Source: Pseudarthrobacter sp. PS3-L1
GTDB lineage: Bacteria > Actinomycetota > Actinomycetes > Actinomycetales > Micrococcaceae
DNA: 64,000 nucleotides
Assembly (NCBI RefSeq): GCF_030063285.1
Contig: NZ_JASISU010000006.1
Location: 1 to 64,000, forward strand
Reading direction: 5' to 3'
Shown here: positions 1 through 8,989 of the stretch, in pieces
Numbering within the stretch: position 1 is the first letter of the stretch
How the letters are laid out: each line of letters begins with the position of its first letter
Translations under genes and position numbers: made by a program
Notes under the pieces: model-generated
The model's database searches: none
What the model saw: only the letters and a program-made list of their open reading frames with translations
Told to the model about the DNA's origin: nothing

Positions 1-1
1 T

Positions 2-583
2 GTCAGTTCCTACGTGGGCGAAAACAAGGAATTTGCACGGCAGTACCTTTCCGGCGAGCTTGAAGTGGTCCTTACCCCGCAGGGGACACTCGCGGAAAAG
101 CTCAGGGCCGGGGGAGCAGGAATCCCGGCTTTTTATACTCCCGCGGGCGTTGGTACCCAGGTGGCCGACGGCGGGCTGCCGCAGAAACATGCCAGCGACG
201 GGACGGTGCAGATCGCCTCTGCGGCCAAGGAAATCCGGTCATTTGCTGGAGTCGACTACGTCCTGGAAGAAGCAATAGCTCCCGACTACGGGCTTGTGCA
301 TGCTTGGAAGGGGGACAGACACGGCAACCTGGTCTTCCACGCCACAGCTATGAACTTTAATCCGCTGTGCGCCATGGCCGGCGGCATCACCATCGCAGAA
401 GTTGAGGAACTGGTGGAACCTGGCGATCTTGATCCCAACCACATCCATGTACCAGGGATTTTTGTCCAACGCGTCGTTCTTGTTGACACAGTGGAGAAAC
501 GGATCGAGAAACGGACAGTGTCGGCGGTGGGCGCGGATTCTGGTGGGCCTGGGCTGCGCGAAAACATGGGAGGGCGGCCATGA
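2..583 (+). CDS. scoA: 3-oxoacid CoA-transferase subunit A, 5'-truncated by window edge
   Basis: Alpha subunit of a succinyl-CoA:3-oxoacid (acetoacetate) CoA-transferase, a cytosolic enzyme that moves CoA from succinyl-CoA to acetoacetate. The frame is open from base 2, reading [18 protein letters not shown], then [16 protein letters not shown] and [14 protein letters not shown] blocks typical of the central and C-terminal part of subunit A; the first part of the protein lies outside the window. The GTG at 14 is internal, not a start. The stop overlaps the ATG of subunit B (ATGA at 580-583), so the two are translationally coupled. Family is clear; the exact acyl substrate cannot be read from sequence. 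Confidence 0.9.
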   Translation, partial: VSSYVGENKEFARQYLSGELEVVLTPQGTLAEKLRAGGAGIPAFYTPAGVGTQVADGGLPQKHASDGTVQIASAAKEIRSFAGVDYVLEEAIAPDYGLVHAWKGDRHGNLVFHATAMNFNPLCAMAGGITIAEVEELVEPGDLDPNHIHVPGIFVQRVVLVDTVEKRIEKRTVSAVGADSGGPGLRENMGGRP

Positions 584-1254
584 GCCAGGGATGGGACAGG
601 AACCGGTTGGCTGCGAGGGTGGCCCGCGAGCTGGAGAACGGCCAGTACGTGAATCTTGGTATTGGCATGCCAACGTTGATTCCCAATCACATTCCTGCTG
701 GCGTGGAAGTGGTCCTTCACTCCGAGAATGGAATGCTCGGCGTGGGTCCCTACCCGCATGAAGACGAGGTCGATCCGGACGTGATCAACGCCGGTAAGGA
801 AACCGTCACGATCGCCACTGGCGCTGCATTCTTCGACTCAGCACTGTCCTTCGGGATGATCCGTGGCGGGCACGTTGACGTCGCAGTCCTGGGCGCCATG
901 GAGGTTGCTGCCAACGGCGACCTCGCCAACTGGATGATCCCAGGGAAGATGGTCAAGGGTATGGGCGGTGCCATGGACCTGGTTTTTGGCGCCCGGCGGG
1001 TGATTGTCATGATGGACCATGTGGACCGCAATGGGCGGCCAAAGATCGTGGCGGACTGTACGCTGCCCCTCACGGGAAAAGCCTGCGTGGACCGGATCAT
1101 CACAGATCTGGCAGTGATCGACGTCACCCCCGCAGGCCTGGTGCTTCGGGAGTTGGCACCCGGCGTCAGCACAGCGGATGTGGTGGCGGCCACCGGCGTC
1201 GAACTTCATGTCGATCTGCTGGCCAACAGGGCGGACGGGGTGAGCGAAGCATGA
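580..1254 (+). CDS. scoB: 3-oxoacid CoA-transferase subunit B
   Basis: Beta subunit of the same CoA-transferase, 224 residues, the usual length. The active-site glutamate motif SENGMLGVG is present, with Glu at about residue 49; in this family that Glu forms the covalent CoA thioester intermediate. The glycine-rich stretch [12 protein letters not shown] near residue 25 is also typical. The start overlaps the subunit A stop, and the stop overlaps the next ATG (1251), giving a tight four-gene operon. With the MaoC and CitE-like genes that follow, it probably works in branched-chain amino acid or acyl-CoA breakdown rather than simple ketone-body use; this is inferred from context. Confidence 0.92.
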   Translation: MSQGWDRNRLAARVARELENGQYVNLGIGMPTLIPNHIPAGVEVVLHSENGMLGVGPYPHEDEVDPDVINAGKETVTIATGAAFFDSALSFGMIRGGHVDVAVLGAMEVAANGDLANWMIPGKMVKGMGGAMDLVFGARRVIVMMDHVDRNGRPKIVADCTLPLTGKACVDRIITDLAVIDVTPAGLVLRELAPGVSTADVVAATGVELHVDLLANRADGVSEA

Positions 1255-1832
1255 AAGATGGTAGGCCGGAGGGTGACCAGGGCAGGACGCGAGTGGTGGA
1301 GCAGCGCGGGCTTTACTTTGATGAACTCGAAAAGCAGGTCACGTATGCCCACCGCCCGGGTCGGACCATCACCGAAGCGGACAACGTCCTTTTCACCACC
1401 ATGACAATGAATACCCAGGCCTTGCACCTGGACGCTGCGTGGAGCTCTGGCCAGCCCTTTGGGCAACGCCTGGTCAATTCAATGCTGACCCTCGCCACCA
1501 TGGTGGGACAGTCTGTCGCCCAGCTCACGCAAGGGACGATCGTGGCCCAGCTGGGCCTTACTGGTGTGTCGTTTCCGCACCCGATGTTCCATGGCGACAC
1601 GCTCTATACGGAGACAGTTATTACCGACCTGCGACTTTCCGCCAGCCGCCCCGGCCAGGGCGTGGTGACCATGACGCATACCGGCCGCAACCAGGATGGC
1701 GTGGTGGTGGCCCTGGCACAGAGAAGTGCCCTGATGTGGACCCGTGAGGCCCATTCCGCCGAACATGGCCACAACGGAGATCACCGGTTGGCTGACTCCT
1801 CCGGTCTTGGGAAAGGCAGAATGGAATCATGA
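1251..1832 (+). CDS. MaoC-family acyl-CoA hydratase
   Basis: MaoC/hotdog-fold dehydratase-hydratase of 193 residues. The motif around residues 40-62 ([20 protein letters not shown]) carries the Asp and His expected for hydratase-2 type catalysis, and the central [15 protein letters not shown] block is typical of the mesaconyl-CoA hydratase-like branch. The gene overlaps both neighbours by 4 bp. Position between a CoA-transferase and a CitE-like lyase matches the mycobacterial Rv2499c locus, so hydration of an itaconyl-, mesaconyl- or methylglutaconyl-CoA-like substrate is a reasonable guess. The last 25 residues are polar and probably disordered. Confidence 0.85.
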   Translation: MKDGRPEGDQGRTRVVEQRGLYFDELEKQVTYAHRPGRTITEADNVLFTTMTMNTQALHLDAAWSSGQPFGQRLVNSMLTLATMVGQSVAQLTQGTIVAQLGLTGVSFPHPMFHGDTLYTETVITDLRLSASRPGQGVVTMTHTGRNQDGVVVALAQRSALMWTREAHSAEHGHNGDHRLADSSGLGKGRMES

Positions 1833-2665
1833 CCTTCGCCCTGGGCCCTGCGCTCCTTTTCTGTCCTGCCGACCGTCCGGATCGTTTTGCAAAAGCTGCC
1901 GAGCGCGCTGATGCAGTGATCCTTGACCTGGAAGACGCTGTGGCTGCAGAAAACAAGCAGCGGGCCAGGGACGCAATCCTGGCGCAACTGGATGGGGCGC
2001 CAGCGGTGCCAACCCTTGACCCAGCCCGGACGATCATCCGCATCAACCCGCCCGGCACATCGGATTACGAACAGGACCTGCGTCTCCTCGCCCAGACCCC
2101 GTATCGAACTGTGATGCTCGCGAAGGCAGGGCACGCGGATCATGTCCGGTCACTGGCGGATTTTTCGGTGATTGCCCTGTGCGAGACGGCAGCTGGCGTC
2201 GTTAATGCCGCAGCCATCGCCGCCGAACCCAACGTGAGTGCACTCATGTGGGGTGCCGAGGATCTGCTTGCGTCGTTGGGCGGTACCTCCAGCAGGAGAC
2301 CGGATGGTTCCTACCGCGCAGTGGCCAGCCACGCCCGGTCCACTGTTCTCCTGGCGGCTGGCGCCGCGGGGAAAAAGTCCATTGACTCCGTCTACGTGGA
2401 CATTGCGGATTTGGACGGGCTGGGCGAGGAAGCGCTCGACGCCGTAGCATCCGGTTTTGTGGCCAAGGCCTGTATCCACCCCGGTCAGGTCGCCGCTGTC
2501 CGCGCAGCGTTTGCGCCCTCGCAGGAAGAGGTGGCCCATGCCCGCGAGGTGCTGGCCGCTGCGGAATCATCCGGTTCTGGGGTGTTTAGGCATCGCGGGA
2601 AAATGATTGACGGACCCATCCTGCGCCATGCGGAAGAGCTGCTCCGCAGGGCAGGCCAGCCCTAG
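1829..2665 (+). CDS. CitE-like HpcH/HpaI-family CoA-ester lyase or thioesterase
   Basis: 278-residue TIM-barrel protein of the citrate lyase beta-subunit-like family. Visible hallmarks are the CPADRPDRF N-terminal segment, VILDLEDAVA (acidic Mg2+ ligand region, about residue 30-40), MWGAEDLLASLG with the second acidic ligand near residue 140, and KACIHPGQV near residue 212. No CitD/CitF partners are nearby, so it is not a citrate lyase subunit. The mycobacterial counterpart in the same cluster (Rv2498c) acts on beta-hydroxyacyl-CoA esters in itaconate and leucine breakdown; a similar role is inferred here. The start ATG overlaps the MaoC stop. Confidence 0.85.
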   Translation: MTFALGPALLFCPADRPDRFAKAAERADAVILDLEDAVAAENKQRARDAILAQLDGAPAVPTLDPARTIIRINPPGTSDYEQDLRLLAQTPYRTVMLAKAGHADHVRSLADFSVIALCETAAGVVNAAAIAAEPNVSALMWGAEDLLASLGGTSSRRPDGSYRAVASHARSTVLLAAGAAGKKSIDSVYVDIADLDGLGEEALDAVASGFVAKACIHPGQVAAVRAAFAPSQEEVAHAREVLAAAESSGSGVFRHRGKMIDGPILRHAEELLRRAGQP

Positions 2666-2732
2666 CTGTCCCCAGGCAACCAGGGGCAGTAGGACGGACG
2701 CGGCTGCGCCTGGAGTGCGGGATACTTGAGGA

Positions 2733-3935
2733 ATGCAGCAACGGAAAATCGTTCTTCTTGGCTCCACCGGCTCTATCGGCACCCAGGCGCTGGACGTCGT
2801 CGACGGCGCCCCGCACCTGTTCGAGGTCGTGGCCCTGAGTGCAGGGGGTGGGAACCTGGGTCTGCTGGCGCAACAGGCTGTGCATACGCGGGCACTTGCC
2901 GTGGGCACAGCCGAGGGGGATGCCTCCCTGCTCCGGGAACTCATCCGCGATGCAGCGTCGGCAGCTGGAGTGGCTGGCTATGATCCGCAGCTTTTTGCAG
3001 GGCCGGATGCCGCCACCGCGATCGCCAGTATTCCCGCCGACGTTGTCCTCAATGGCATCACTGGCTCCATTGGCCTGGCCCCGACCCTCGCAGCACTCGC
3101 ATCTGGTTCCGTGCTGGCGCTGGCGAACAAGGAATCCCTGATTGTGGGCGGTTCCCTCGTGAAAGCTGCGGCAGCACCGGGCCAGCTGGTACCCGTGGAT
3201 TCGGAGCATTCGGCTATTGCCCAGTGCCTGCGCGCGGGATCCCGCAGTGAGGTCCAGAAACTTATTTTGACGGCCTCTGGTGGGCCGTTCCGTGGCCGGA
3301 CCCTCGCGGAACTTGCACACGTGACGCCCGCACAAGCACTGGCCCATCCGACCTGGGCCATGGGTCCCATGGTCACGACGAACTCGGCCACATTGGTCAA
3401 TAAGGGCCTTGAAGTCATAGAGGCGCATCTGCTTTTTGATGTTCCACTGGACCAGATCGACGTGGTGGTGCATCCGCAGTCGGTGGTGCACTCCATGGTG
3501 CAGTTTGTGGACGGCTCGATTATTGCGCAGGCGTCGCCGCCGGATATGAAGCTGCCTATTGCACTGGGGCTGGGTTGGCCGGACAGGGTGGCGCAGGCTG
3601 CGGATCCCTGCGACTGGAGTTCTGCTGTGAGCTGGACCTTCGAACCGCTGGATTCGTCCGCATTCCCGGCCGTGGGGCTCGCCAAGGATGCAGCCAAGCA
3701 GGGCAGCACGTTCCCAGCAGTGTTTAACGCTGCCAACGAAGAAGCCGTCCATGCCTTCCATGCCGGGCGGATCGGTTTCACTGCGATTGTGGAGACCATC
3801 GAGTCAGTTCTCAGTGAACACCCAGGCTCCTCGGAGCTGAGCATAGAGTCAGTGTTGGATGCTGAACAGTGGGCACGCGCGCGGGCCCAGGAATGTTTGG
3901 CCAACAGCGCGCAGAAAGCAGCGCATCGTCCATGA
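2733..3935 (+). CDS. dxr: 1-deoxy-D-xylulose 5-phosphate reductoisomerase
   Basis: Second enzyme of the MEP isoprenoid pathway: converts 1-deoxyxylulose 5-phosphate to 2-C-methylerythritol 4-phosphate with NADPH and a divalent metal. 400 residues. The NADPH motif GSTGSIG is at residues 10-16; NKESLIVGG, the metal/substrate motif [18 protein letters not shown] and a [24 protein letters not shown] block are all present, so the active site looks intact. The stop overlaps the ATG of the following site-2 protease by 4 bp. A 67 bp gap separates it from the catabolic cluster upstream, so it probably starts its own transcription unit with the protease and perhaps ispG downstream. Confidence 0.97.
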   Translation: MQQRKIVLLGSTGSIGTQALDVVDGAPHLFEVVALSAGGGNLGLLAQQAVHTRALAVGTAEGDASLLRELIRDAASAAGVAGYDPQLFAGPDAATAIASIPADVVLNGITGSIGLAPTLAALASGSVLALANKESLIVGGSLVKAAAAPGQLVPVDSEHSAIAQCLRAGSRSEVQKLILTASGGPFRGRTLAELAHVTPAQALAHPTWAMGPMVTTNSATLVNKGLEVIEAHLLFDVPLDQIDVVVHPQSVVHSMVQFVDGSIIAQASPPDMKLPIALGLGWPDRVAQAADPCDWSSAVSWTFEPLDSSAFPAVGLAKDAAKQGSTFPAVFNAANEEAVHAFHAGRIGFTAIVETIESVLSEHPGSSELSIESVLDAEQWARARAQECLANSAQKAAHRP

Positions 3936-5260
3936 GCCCCGTTGTCCTCTTTATCCTAGGCGTCGTTTTTGTCGCCATTGGTGTTGCTGTTTCCATTGCC
4001 CTGCACGAGGTAGGGCACCTGTTGCCCGCAAAGCTCTTCCGGGTCCGGGTCACCAAATACATGGTGGGTTTCGGTCCGACGCTCTGGTCCCGCCGTAAGG
4101 GTGAGACAGAATATGGTGTGAAAGCCATTCCCCTGGGCGGCTACGTTGCCATGATCGGCATGTACCCGCCCAATGCTGAAGGCGGGACAGTCCGGGCCTC
4201 AAGTACGGGAATGTTCCAGACGCTGGCCAGTGATGCGCGGTCAATGGCCCATGAGGAAGTCCGGCCTGAGGATAAGGACCGGGTCTTCTACCGGCTTGCT
4301 GCCTGGAAAAAAATCATCATCATGTTGGGCGGTCCCGCCATGAACTTGTTGATAGGCCTGATTCTGACGGCAGTCCTGCTGATGGGTTTTGGGGTGGCTA
4401 CCTCAACCACCACGCTGGCGGACGTTTCCAAATGCCAGGTGGCGGCAGGTGAGACAGTGGATCCCAACTCAGCTGATTGCCAGCTCACGCCCGCGGCCGC
4501 CGCCGGCCTGCAGCCGGGGGATACCATCGTGTCCTTCGATGGTACGGGTGTCACGCAATGGGATTACCTGAGCCAGCGGATCAGGGAGTCCGCGGGCCGT
4601 GAAGTTGGTATCACTGTGGAACGCAACGGTGCTGAGGTGAGCACCAGCGTCACCCCGGTCCTGACTTCGCGTCCGGTCATTGGTCCGGATGGTCGCCAGG
4701 CGAGCGACGATACCGGGTCGCTCCTCTACCAGGACGTCGGTTTCCTCGGCATTGGTGCGCAGACCGCACTGGAACCACAGCCGGCGTCGGCCGTGCTGCC
4801 TGCGGCTGGCGATAATATCCGCCAGGTAGCTGGCGTGGTGCTGAACCTGCCAGCCCGCGTGGTGGGTGTTGCCCAGGCGGCCTTCAGTGACGAGCCGCGC
4901 GATCCCAACGGTCCGATTAGCGTTGTCGGTGTGGGGCGGGTGGCAGGCGAGGTGGCCGCCATGGAGCAGGTGCCCGTTGCGTCGAGGATCTCGGCCCTGG
5001 TGGGCCTGCTGGCTGGACTGAACTTCGCGCTGGCTGTGTTCAACCTGATCCCATTGCTTCCCCTTGATGGGGGGCATGTTGCGGGGGCGCTCTACGAGGC
5101 CGTTCGGCGCCGGATCGCCAGACTCTTCGGCAGGCCTGATCCTGGTGCCTTCGACATTGCTAAGCTGCTGCCCCTGACATATGCCATGGCGGTCCTCCTG
5201 CTGAGCATGAGCGTACTGCTGATCTACGCTGACATTGTCAAGCCGGTTAATCTCTTCTGA
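3932..5260 (+). CDS. M50 site-2 protease (RseP/Rip1-like)
   Basis: Membrane-embedded zinc metalloprotease for regulated intramembrane proteolysis, 442 residues. HEVGH in the first membrane segment (His25, Glu26, His29) gives zinc ligands and catalytic Glu; a PDZ domain lies at about 190-260; the third zinc ligand sits in [12 protein letters not shown] near residue 378 before the last membrane segments. The ATG at 3932 overlaps the dxr stop and puts the first helix at the N-terminus as in the family; an in-frame upstream start would add 21 polar residues inside dxr. Its place between dxr and ispG matches mycobacterial rip1, which cleaves anti-sigma factors. Substrates here are unknown. Confidence 0.93.
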   Translation: MSPVVLFILGVVFVAIGVAVSIALHEVGHLLPAKLFRVRVTKYMVGFGPTLWSRRKGETEYGVKAIPLGGYVAMIGMYPPNAEGGTVRASSTGMFQTLASDARSMAHEEVRPEDKDRVFYRLAAWKKIIIMLGGPAMNLLIGLILTAVLLMGFGVATSTTTLADVSKCQVAAGETVDPNSADCQLTPAAAAGLQPGDTIVSFDGTGVTQWDYLSQRIRESAGREVGITVERNGAEVSTSVTPVLTSRPVIGPDGRQASDDTGSLLYQDVGFLGIGAQTALEPQPASAVLPAAGDNIRQVAGVVLNLPARVVGVAQAAFSDEPRDPNGPISVVGVGRVAGEVAAMEQVPVASRISALVGLLAGLNFALAVFNLIPLLPLDGGHVAGALYEAVRRRIARLFGRPDPGAFDIAKLLPLTYAMAVLLLSMSVLLIYADIVKPVNLF

Positions 5261-5269
5261 TGGGGAAAC

Positions 5270-5305
5270 CGTTTATGGCTGATTTTCCAAAGTCAGCCAT
5301 AAACG
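5270..5305. promoter_or_regulatory. Perfect 13-bp inverted repeat upstream of SatD-like gene (candidate operator)
   Basis: Arms CGTTTATGGCTGA (5270-5282) and TCAGCCATAAACG (5293-5305) are exact reverse complements around a 10-base spacer. A third, direct partial copy, TTATGGTTGA (5329-5338), ends three bases before the ATG of the next gene. The dyad lies 10-45 bp after the protease stop. No T-run follows, so an operator fits better than a terminator. The neighbouring HTH protein is the obvious candidate binder, which would give autoregulation; this is inference. Confidence 0.6.
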
Positions 5306-5341
5306 ATTGATTATTGATCATCTGCCACTTATGGTTGACCC

Positions 5342-6070
5342 ATGTTTGTTCTCACGATTGACCAAAGAGGCAGTACAAACGACATTGACCGTGTCCCCGA
5401 TCTCCTGCGGGCATGTGCGGCGCTTGGAGCGCCAGGATTCGAACGTTCCGTCGGGGATGAAGTCCAGGGTGTCATCAGCAGGGCGGATCAGGTCGTGGAT
5501 ATCTCGCTGGCCGTTCTCCGGACGGGGAATTGGTACGTGGGAATTGGGGTCGGGTCCGTCGACCTCACCGAAGGGCAAAGCCCCCGAGAAGGCTCTGGCA
5601 CTGCCTTCCTTGCTGCCCGCAAGGCAGTCGAGTCAGCGAAGACGGCGAGTGGAAACGTTCCACTGTCGGTGGTCGCTGGAACACTGGATCCCACGGTAAA
5701 AACGCCGAGCGCTGCGACAGTATCAGGCGCCAACGCGCAGGCGGTCCTCCGCCTGCTTGGGCGGTTGGTCCAGGAACGTACCCAATCACAATGGAAAGTG
5801 GTGGACACCCTGCTTGCACTCCAAAAAGAAGCGTTGGCTCCAGAGATACCCTTGCCGTCTGGCTCAGCGACCAGCATGCTGGCGGTCCACGGAACACAAA
5901 AGATGGCTGCGGTGGAACTGGGCGTCACGGAACAAAGCATCAGTCGGTCCATCAGCCGGTCCGGATGGCCGGATGAGGCAGCCGGGCGGCCCGCAGCGGC
6001 ACAGCTGTTGAACATCACGGACCAGCAGGTCCTCGGCGGCGCAGCTGCACACCTGGAGGGGAATTCATGA
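5342..6070 (+). CDS. SatD-family protein with C-terminal helix-turn-helix
   Basis: 242-residue cytosolic protein of the SatD-like family. The N-terminal half has TIDQRGSTNDIDRVP, FERSVGDEVQGV (residues 33-44), WYVGIGVG (64-71) and SPREGSGTAFLAARKAV (80-96). The GDE block and GIG strand recall the fold of nucleotidyl cyclases, which I take only as a fold-level hint. Residues about 184-206 (GTQKMAAVELGVTEQSISRS) form a clear helix-turn-helix. No Shine-Dalgarno is visible; the repeat TTATGGTTGA stands almost against the ATG, so a leaderless or operator-occluded start is possible. The stop overlaps the next ATG. It belongs to an insert between rip and ispG. Function of the family is not established. 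Confidence 0.7.
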   Translation: MFVLTIDQRGSTNDIDRVPDLLRACAALGAPGFERSVGDEVQGVISRADQVVDISLAVLRTGNWYVGIGVGSVDLTEGQSPREGSGTAFLAARKAVESAKTASGNVPLSVVAGTLDPTVKTPSAATVSGANAQAVLRLLGRLVQERTQSQWKVVDTLLALQKEALAPEIPLPSGSATSMLAVHGTQKMAAVELGVTEQSISRSISRSGWPDEAAGRPAAAQLLNITDQQVLGGAAAHLEGNS

Positions 6071-6558
6071 TTCAAACCCTGTGGATTTTCCTGGCCCTGG
6101 TTGTGTCTGGTGGCGTCGGATGGCCGGTCACCAGCATGGTTCTGCACATTGCCCGAAGCATCGATGACAAGGACGACGCCGGCCAGGTCGCGGGTGAGGA
6201 CATCACCGATCCAGCGGCGGACGTTACGGTGGACCTGCCGCCACGGGCTGACGGCCGTGTCATCCCGGGGCACGTGGACAGTGAGCCTGCTTCTCCTTCA
6301 GGAGTGCGCATAACCACCACAAGAATCCTTCGCGGAGGTGCCATCATTGGCATCCTTGAGCGATTGGGCGTCTGCCTGGCCATCCTGACCGGCCAGCCGG
6401 TGGCTATTGCCTACATTGTGGCCATCAAGGGTCTTGGCCGGTTCGCCGAGCTGAAGGAAACACCCGCGGCCGCGGAACGTTTCATCATAGGAACCCTGGC
6501 TTCCATGCTCTGGGCTGCAGGTACGGCAGCACTCATCAGAGTGCTCTTCCTCACGTGA
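6067..6558 (+). CDS. Small membrane protein resembling the C-terminal part of DUF3307 proteins
   Basis: 163 residues. One hydrophobic segment at 3-27, a polar acidic loop (about 30-85), then two hydrophobic segments at roughly 90-120 and 138-162. The module IIGILERLGVCLAILTGQ, followed by KGLGRFAELK and ERFIIGTLAS, is like the C-terminal membrane module seen behind DUF3307 domains, which often neighbour SatD genes. Overlaps the SatD-like gene by 4 bp, so the two are co-translated and probably act together: cytosolic HTH/sensor plus membrane partner. The role is unknown. The DUF3307 comparison is from memory of the family and should be treated as moderate. Confidence 0.6.
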   Translation: MIQTLWIFLALVVSGGVGWPVTSMVLHIARSIDDKDDAGQVAGEDITDPAADVTVDLPPRADGRVIPGHVDSEPASPSGVRITTTRILRGGAIIGILERLGVCLAILTGQPVAIAYIVAIKGLGRFAELKETPAAAERFIIGTLASMLWAAGTAALIRVLFLT

Positions 6559-6632
6559 AAATAGCTCTCCGCCGTGGGCGTAGCGGAGCGCACGGGACCG
6601 CTATGGGATGGTACGGGGGTTAGGGTATTCGT

Positions 6633-6926
6633 ATGATTGTTTTTGCTGTTGAGTACGTCTACGTAGCCGATTCCACTGCCGCCAGAGACGAACACCGTCT
6701 CCGGCACCGTGAATGGACGGCGAACCTCGTCGCGGAGGGCGCCCTGCTCGCCAGCGGTCCCTACGGAGATGGAACGGGTGCGCTGCTGATCTTCCGCGCG
6801 ACGGATGAAACCGCCCTCAATGAACTCCTCAAACAGGACCCCTTCGCTATCGAGGGCGTCATTGCAGGCATTCGGAGTACTGAATGGACGCCTATCTCCG
6901 GTGCCCTTGCGGCGCATGCATCCTGA
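6633..6926 (+). CDS. YciI family protein
   Basis: 97-residue ferredoxin-like-fold protein of the YciI type. It shows the short N-terminal strand (IVFAVEYVYV), a conserved RLRHREWTANL helix with the His-Arg pair, the LLASGPYGDGTGALLIF strand-turn, and a final DPFAIEGVIAGI helix-strand, as in YciI. Members have no firmly assigned reaction; some are dehydrochlorinase-like. It stands alone between the SatD-like pair and ispG, 74 bp after the former, 43 bp before the latter, with a G-rich ribosome site before the ATG. Length is normal and it looks intact. Confidence 0.75.
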   Translation: MIVFAVEYVYVADSTAARDEHRLRHREWTANLVAEGALLASGPYGDGTGALLIFRATDETALNELLKQDPFAIEGVIAGIRSTEWTPISGALAAHAS

Positions 6927-6969
6927 ATTTCAGGAACTCAACCTTCTCATTTCTACCAAGGAGTCCTAA

Positions 6970-8136
6970 GTGACCTCGATCAGCCTGGGAATGCCGTCAG
7001 CCCCACCCCCCGTCTTGGCTCCGCGCCGCAAAACCCGGCAGATCAAGGTGGGCTCCGTGGGTGTCGGCTCGGATTCGCCCATCAGCATCCAGTCGATGAC
7101 AACAACGCCCACCACGGACATCAACGCAACTCTGCAGCAGATCGCCGAACTGACCGCGACAGGCTGCGATATTGTGCGGGTGGCATGTCCCACATCCGAT
7201 GACGCAGACGTTCTCCCCATCATTGCCCGCAAGTCACAGATTCCTGTGATCGCAGATATCCACTTCCAGCCCAAGTATGTTTTCGCGGCCATTGAAGCCG
7301 GTTGTGCTGCGGTCCGCGTGAACCCGGGCAACATCCGGAAATTCGATGACCAGATCAAGGAAATCGCTGCAGCAGCGCGCGATCATGGCACCTCCATACG
7401 GATCGGCGTCAATGCTGGCTCGCTGGAACCCTCCATCCTGAAAAAGTACGGAAAGGCGACGCCTGAAGCGCTGGTGGAGTCGGCAGTCTGGGAAGCTTCG
7501 CTGTTCGAAGAGCATGGTTTCCATGACTTCAAGATCTCCGTCAAGCACAATGACCCGGTGATCATGGTGGCGGCCTACGAGATGCTCGCCGAAAAGGGCG
7601 ACTGGCCCTTGCACCTTGGCGTCACCGAGGCTGGCCCCGCATTCCAGGGCACAATCAAATCTGCAACGGCCTTCGGCGCTCTTCTTTCCCGTGGCATCGG
7701 TGACACCATCCGCGTGTCCCTCTCGGCTCCTCCCATTGAGGAGGTCAAGGTGGGCAACCAGATTCTGCAGTCGCTGAACCTGCGCCCACGCAAACTGGAA
7801 ATCGTTTCCTGTCCTTCCTGTGGCCGTGCCCAGGTTGACGTGTACACGCTCGCAGAGCAGGTCACGGCAGGCCTTGAAGGTATGGAAGTGCCGCTTCGCG
7901 TGGCAGTCATGGGCTGCGTTGTTAATGGTCCGGGTGAGGCTCGTGAGGCGGACCTCGGAGTAGCTTCCGGAAATGGCAAGGGCCAGATTTTTGTGCGCGG
8001 TGAAGTCATCAAGACCGTGCCCGAGGATCAGATCGTTGAGACACTGATCGAAGAAGCAATGCGCATAGCCGAGGAGATGGGGGAGGCCGATGGCGAAGAT
8101 GCTGTCAAGGGTGGCCCCGTGGTTAGCGTCTCATAA
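6970..8136 (+). CDS. ispG: 4-hydroxy-3-methylbut-2-en-1-yl diphosphate synthase (flavodoxin/ferredoxin)
   Basis: Penultimate MEP-pathway enzyme: turns methylerythritol cyclodiphosphate into HMBPP using a [4Fe-4S] cluster. 388 residues, the short bacterial form. The N-terminal TIM-barrel includes [15 protein letters not shown] and DIVRVACPT; the cluster cysteines are CPSCG near residue 281-284 and GCVVNGPGE near 316, in the normal order. GTG at 6970 is preceded by AAGGAG at 6959-6964. Together with dxr 3 kb upstream it gives two MEP genes in the conserved actinobacterial block, here split by the SatD/YciI insert. The 3' end overlaps the following GNAT ORF by up to 47 bp. Confidence 0.96.
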   Translation: MTSISLGMPSAPPPVLAPRRKTRQIKVGSVGVGSDSPISIQSMTTTPTTDINATLQQIAELTATGCDIVRVACPTSDDADVLPIIARKSQIPVIADIHFQPKYVFAAIEAGCAAVRVNPGNIRKFDDQIKEIAAAARDHGTSIRIGVNAGSLEPSILKKYGKATPEALVESAVWEASLFEEHGFHDFKISVKHNDPVIMVAAYEMLAEKGDWPLHLGVTEAGPAFQGTIKSATAFGALLSRGIGDTIRVSLSAPPIEEVKVGNQILQSLNLRPRKLEIVSCPSCGRAQVDVYTLAEQVTAGLEGMEVPLRVAVMGCVVNGPGEAREADLGVASGNGKGQIFVRGEVIKTVPEDQIVETLIEEAMRIAEEMGEADGEDAVKGGPVVSVS

Positions 8137-8989
8137 GGAAGGGACGGCTACGTCGGGCATCTCGGTCCGGGTCCTTGGCGGGGCGGACACCAAAGCACTG
8201 ACGGAACTGGCTCACCAGGATCCAGTGACAAACGTGTTTATCCTGGCTCATCTGGAAGCTACCGGATCGGCTGCCGTGACGTCTGCGGGCGCTGGGGTGT
8301 TTGGTATTTTTGACAATGCCACCCTCATTGCTGCCTGCTGGTGCGGTGCCAATCTTGTGCCGGTCCAGCTGCCGCCCGAGCTCACGGGAATGGTAGCCGG
8401 AGCCATCCACGCTTCCGGGCGCCGTTATGCATCGGCCTTTGGGCCGGCAGATACTGTCCTGGCGCTGTATGGCCACCTTGAGCGACTGGGCCACCAGGCA
8501 CACGAAGTCCGGGAGGACCAGCCACTGATGACGATCAGTGGCCCGCCGCTGATCGAGGCCAATGCGTTGCTTGCCACGGGCAGGATGGCGGATTTCAACC
8601 AGATATTGCCGGCCTGCGTTGCGATGTTCGAGGAAGAAGTTGGCTACTCGCCGTATCTTGGGGGGCGGGAATTCTACAACCGCAGGGTCGAGGGGCTCAT
8701 CCGTGAGGGCCACTCATTGGCCTATGTCACGGAAGCGGGCGACGTCATCTTCAAAGCTGAATTGGGTGCCGTGACGCAGTGTGTCACGCAGGTCCAGGGT
8801 GTCTGGATGAACCCGGAGCATCGCGGACTCGGGCTCAGCGCCGGCTACATGGCGGGCGTTGTCCGCCATGCCCAAGCATTTGCACCCATCACCAGCCTGT
8901 ACGTCAATTCGTACAACACCAGGGCCAAAGCCAGCTATGAGCGAGTAGGTTTCACAACGGTGAACACGTTCGCCACAGTGCTTTTTTAG
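8090..8989 (+). CDS. GNAT-family N-acetyltransferase with N-terminal DUF4081-like domain
   Basis: Up to 299 residues. The N-terminal half (about 25-135) has the [20 protein letters not shown] to [12 protein letters not shown] pattern of the DUF4081 domain. The C-terminal half is a GNAT fold with the acetyl-CoA loop in [20 protein letters not shown] and the closing strand [14 protein letters not shown]. Same place and architecture as mycobacterial Rv2867c, after ispG. The start is uncertain: ATG 8090 has GGGAGG nearby but overlaps ispG by 47 bp; GTG 8111 would shorten the overlap, and the conserved region starts only after the ispG stop. Substrate unknown. Confidence 0.82.
   Translation: MAKMLSRVAPWLASHKEGTATSGISVRVLGGADTKALTELAHQDPVTNVFILAHLEATGSAAVTSAGAGVFGIFDNATLIAACWCGANLVPVQLPPELTGMVAGAIHASGRRYASAFGPADTVLALYGHLERLGHQAHEVREDQPLMTISGPPLIEANALLATGRMADFNQILPACVAMFEEEVGYSPYLGGREFYNRRVEGLIREGHSLAYVTEAGDVIFKAELGAVTQCVTQVQGVWMNPEHRGLGLSAGYMAGVVRHAQAFAPITSLYVNSYNTRAKASYERVGFTTVNTFATVLF

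Noticed and set aside
2586..3761. 391-codon open frame on the reverse strand across dxr
   Set aside because: It is a mirror of the high-GC dxr codon pattern; dxr is intact with all motifs and the reverse product is His/Arg/Cys-rich without family likeness.
5440..5455. TTCGAACGTTCC as a LexA box
   Set aside because: The half-sites lie without the required spacer and it is inside coding sequence.
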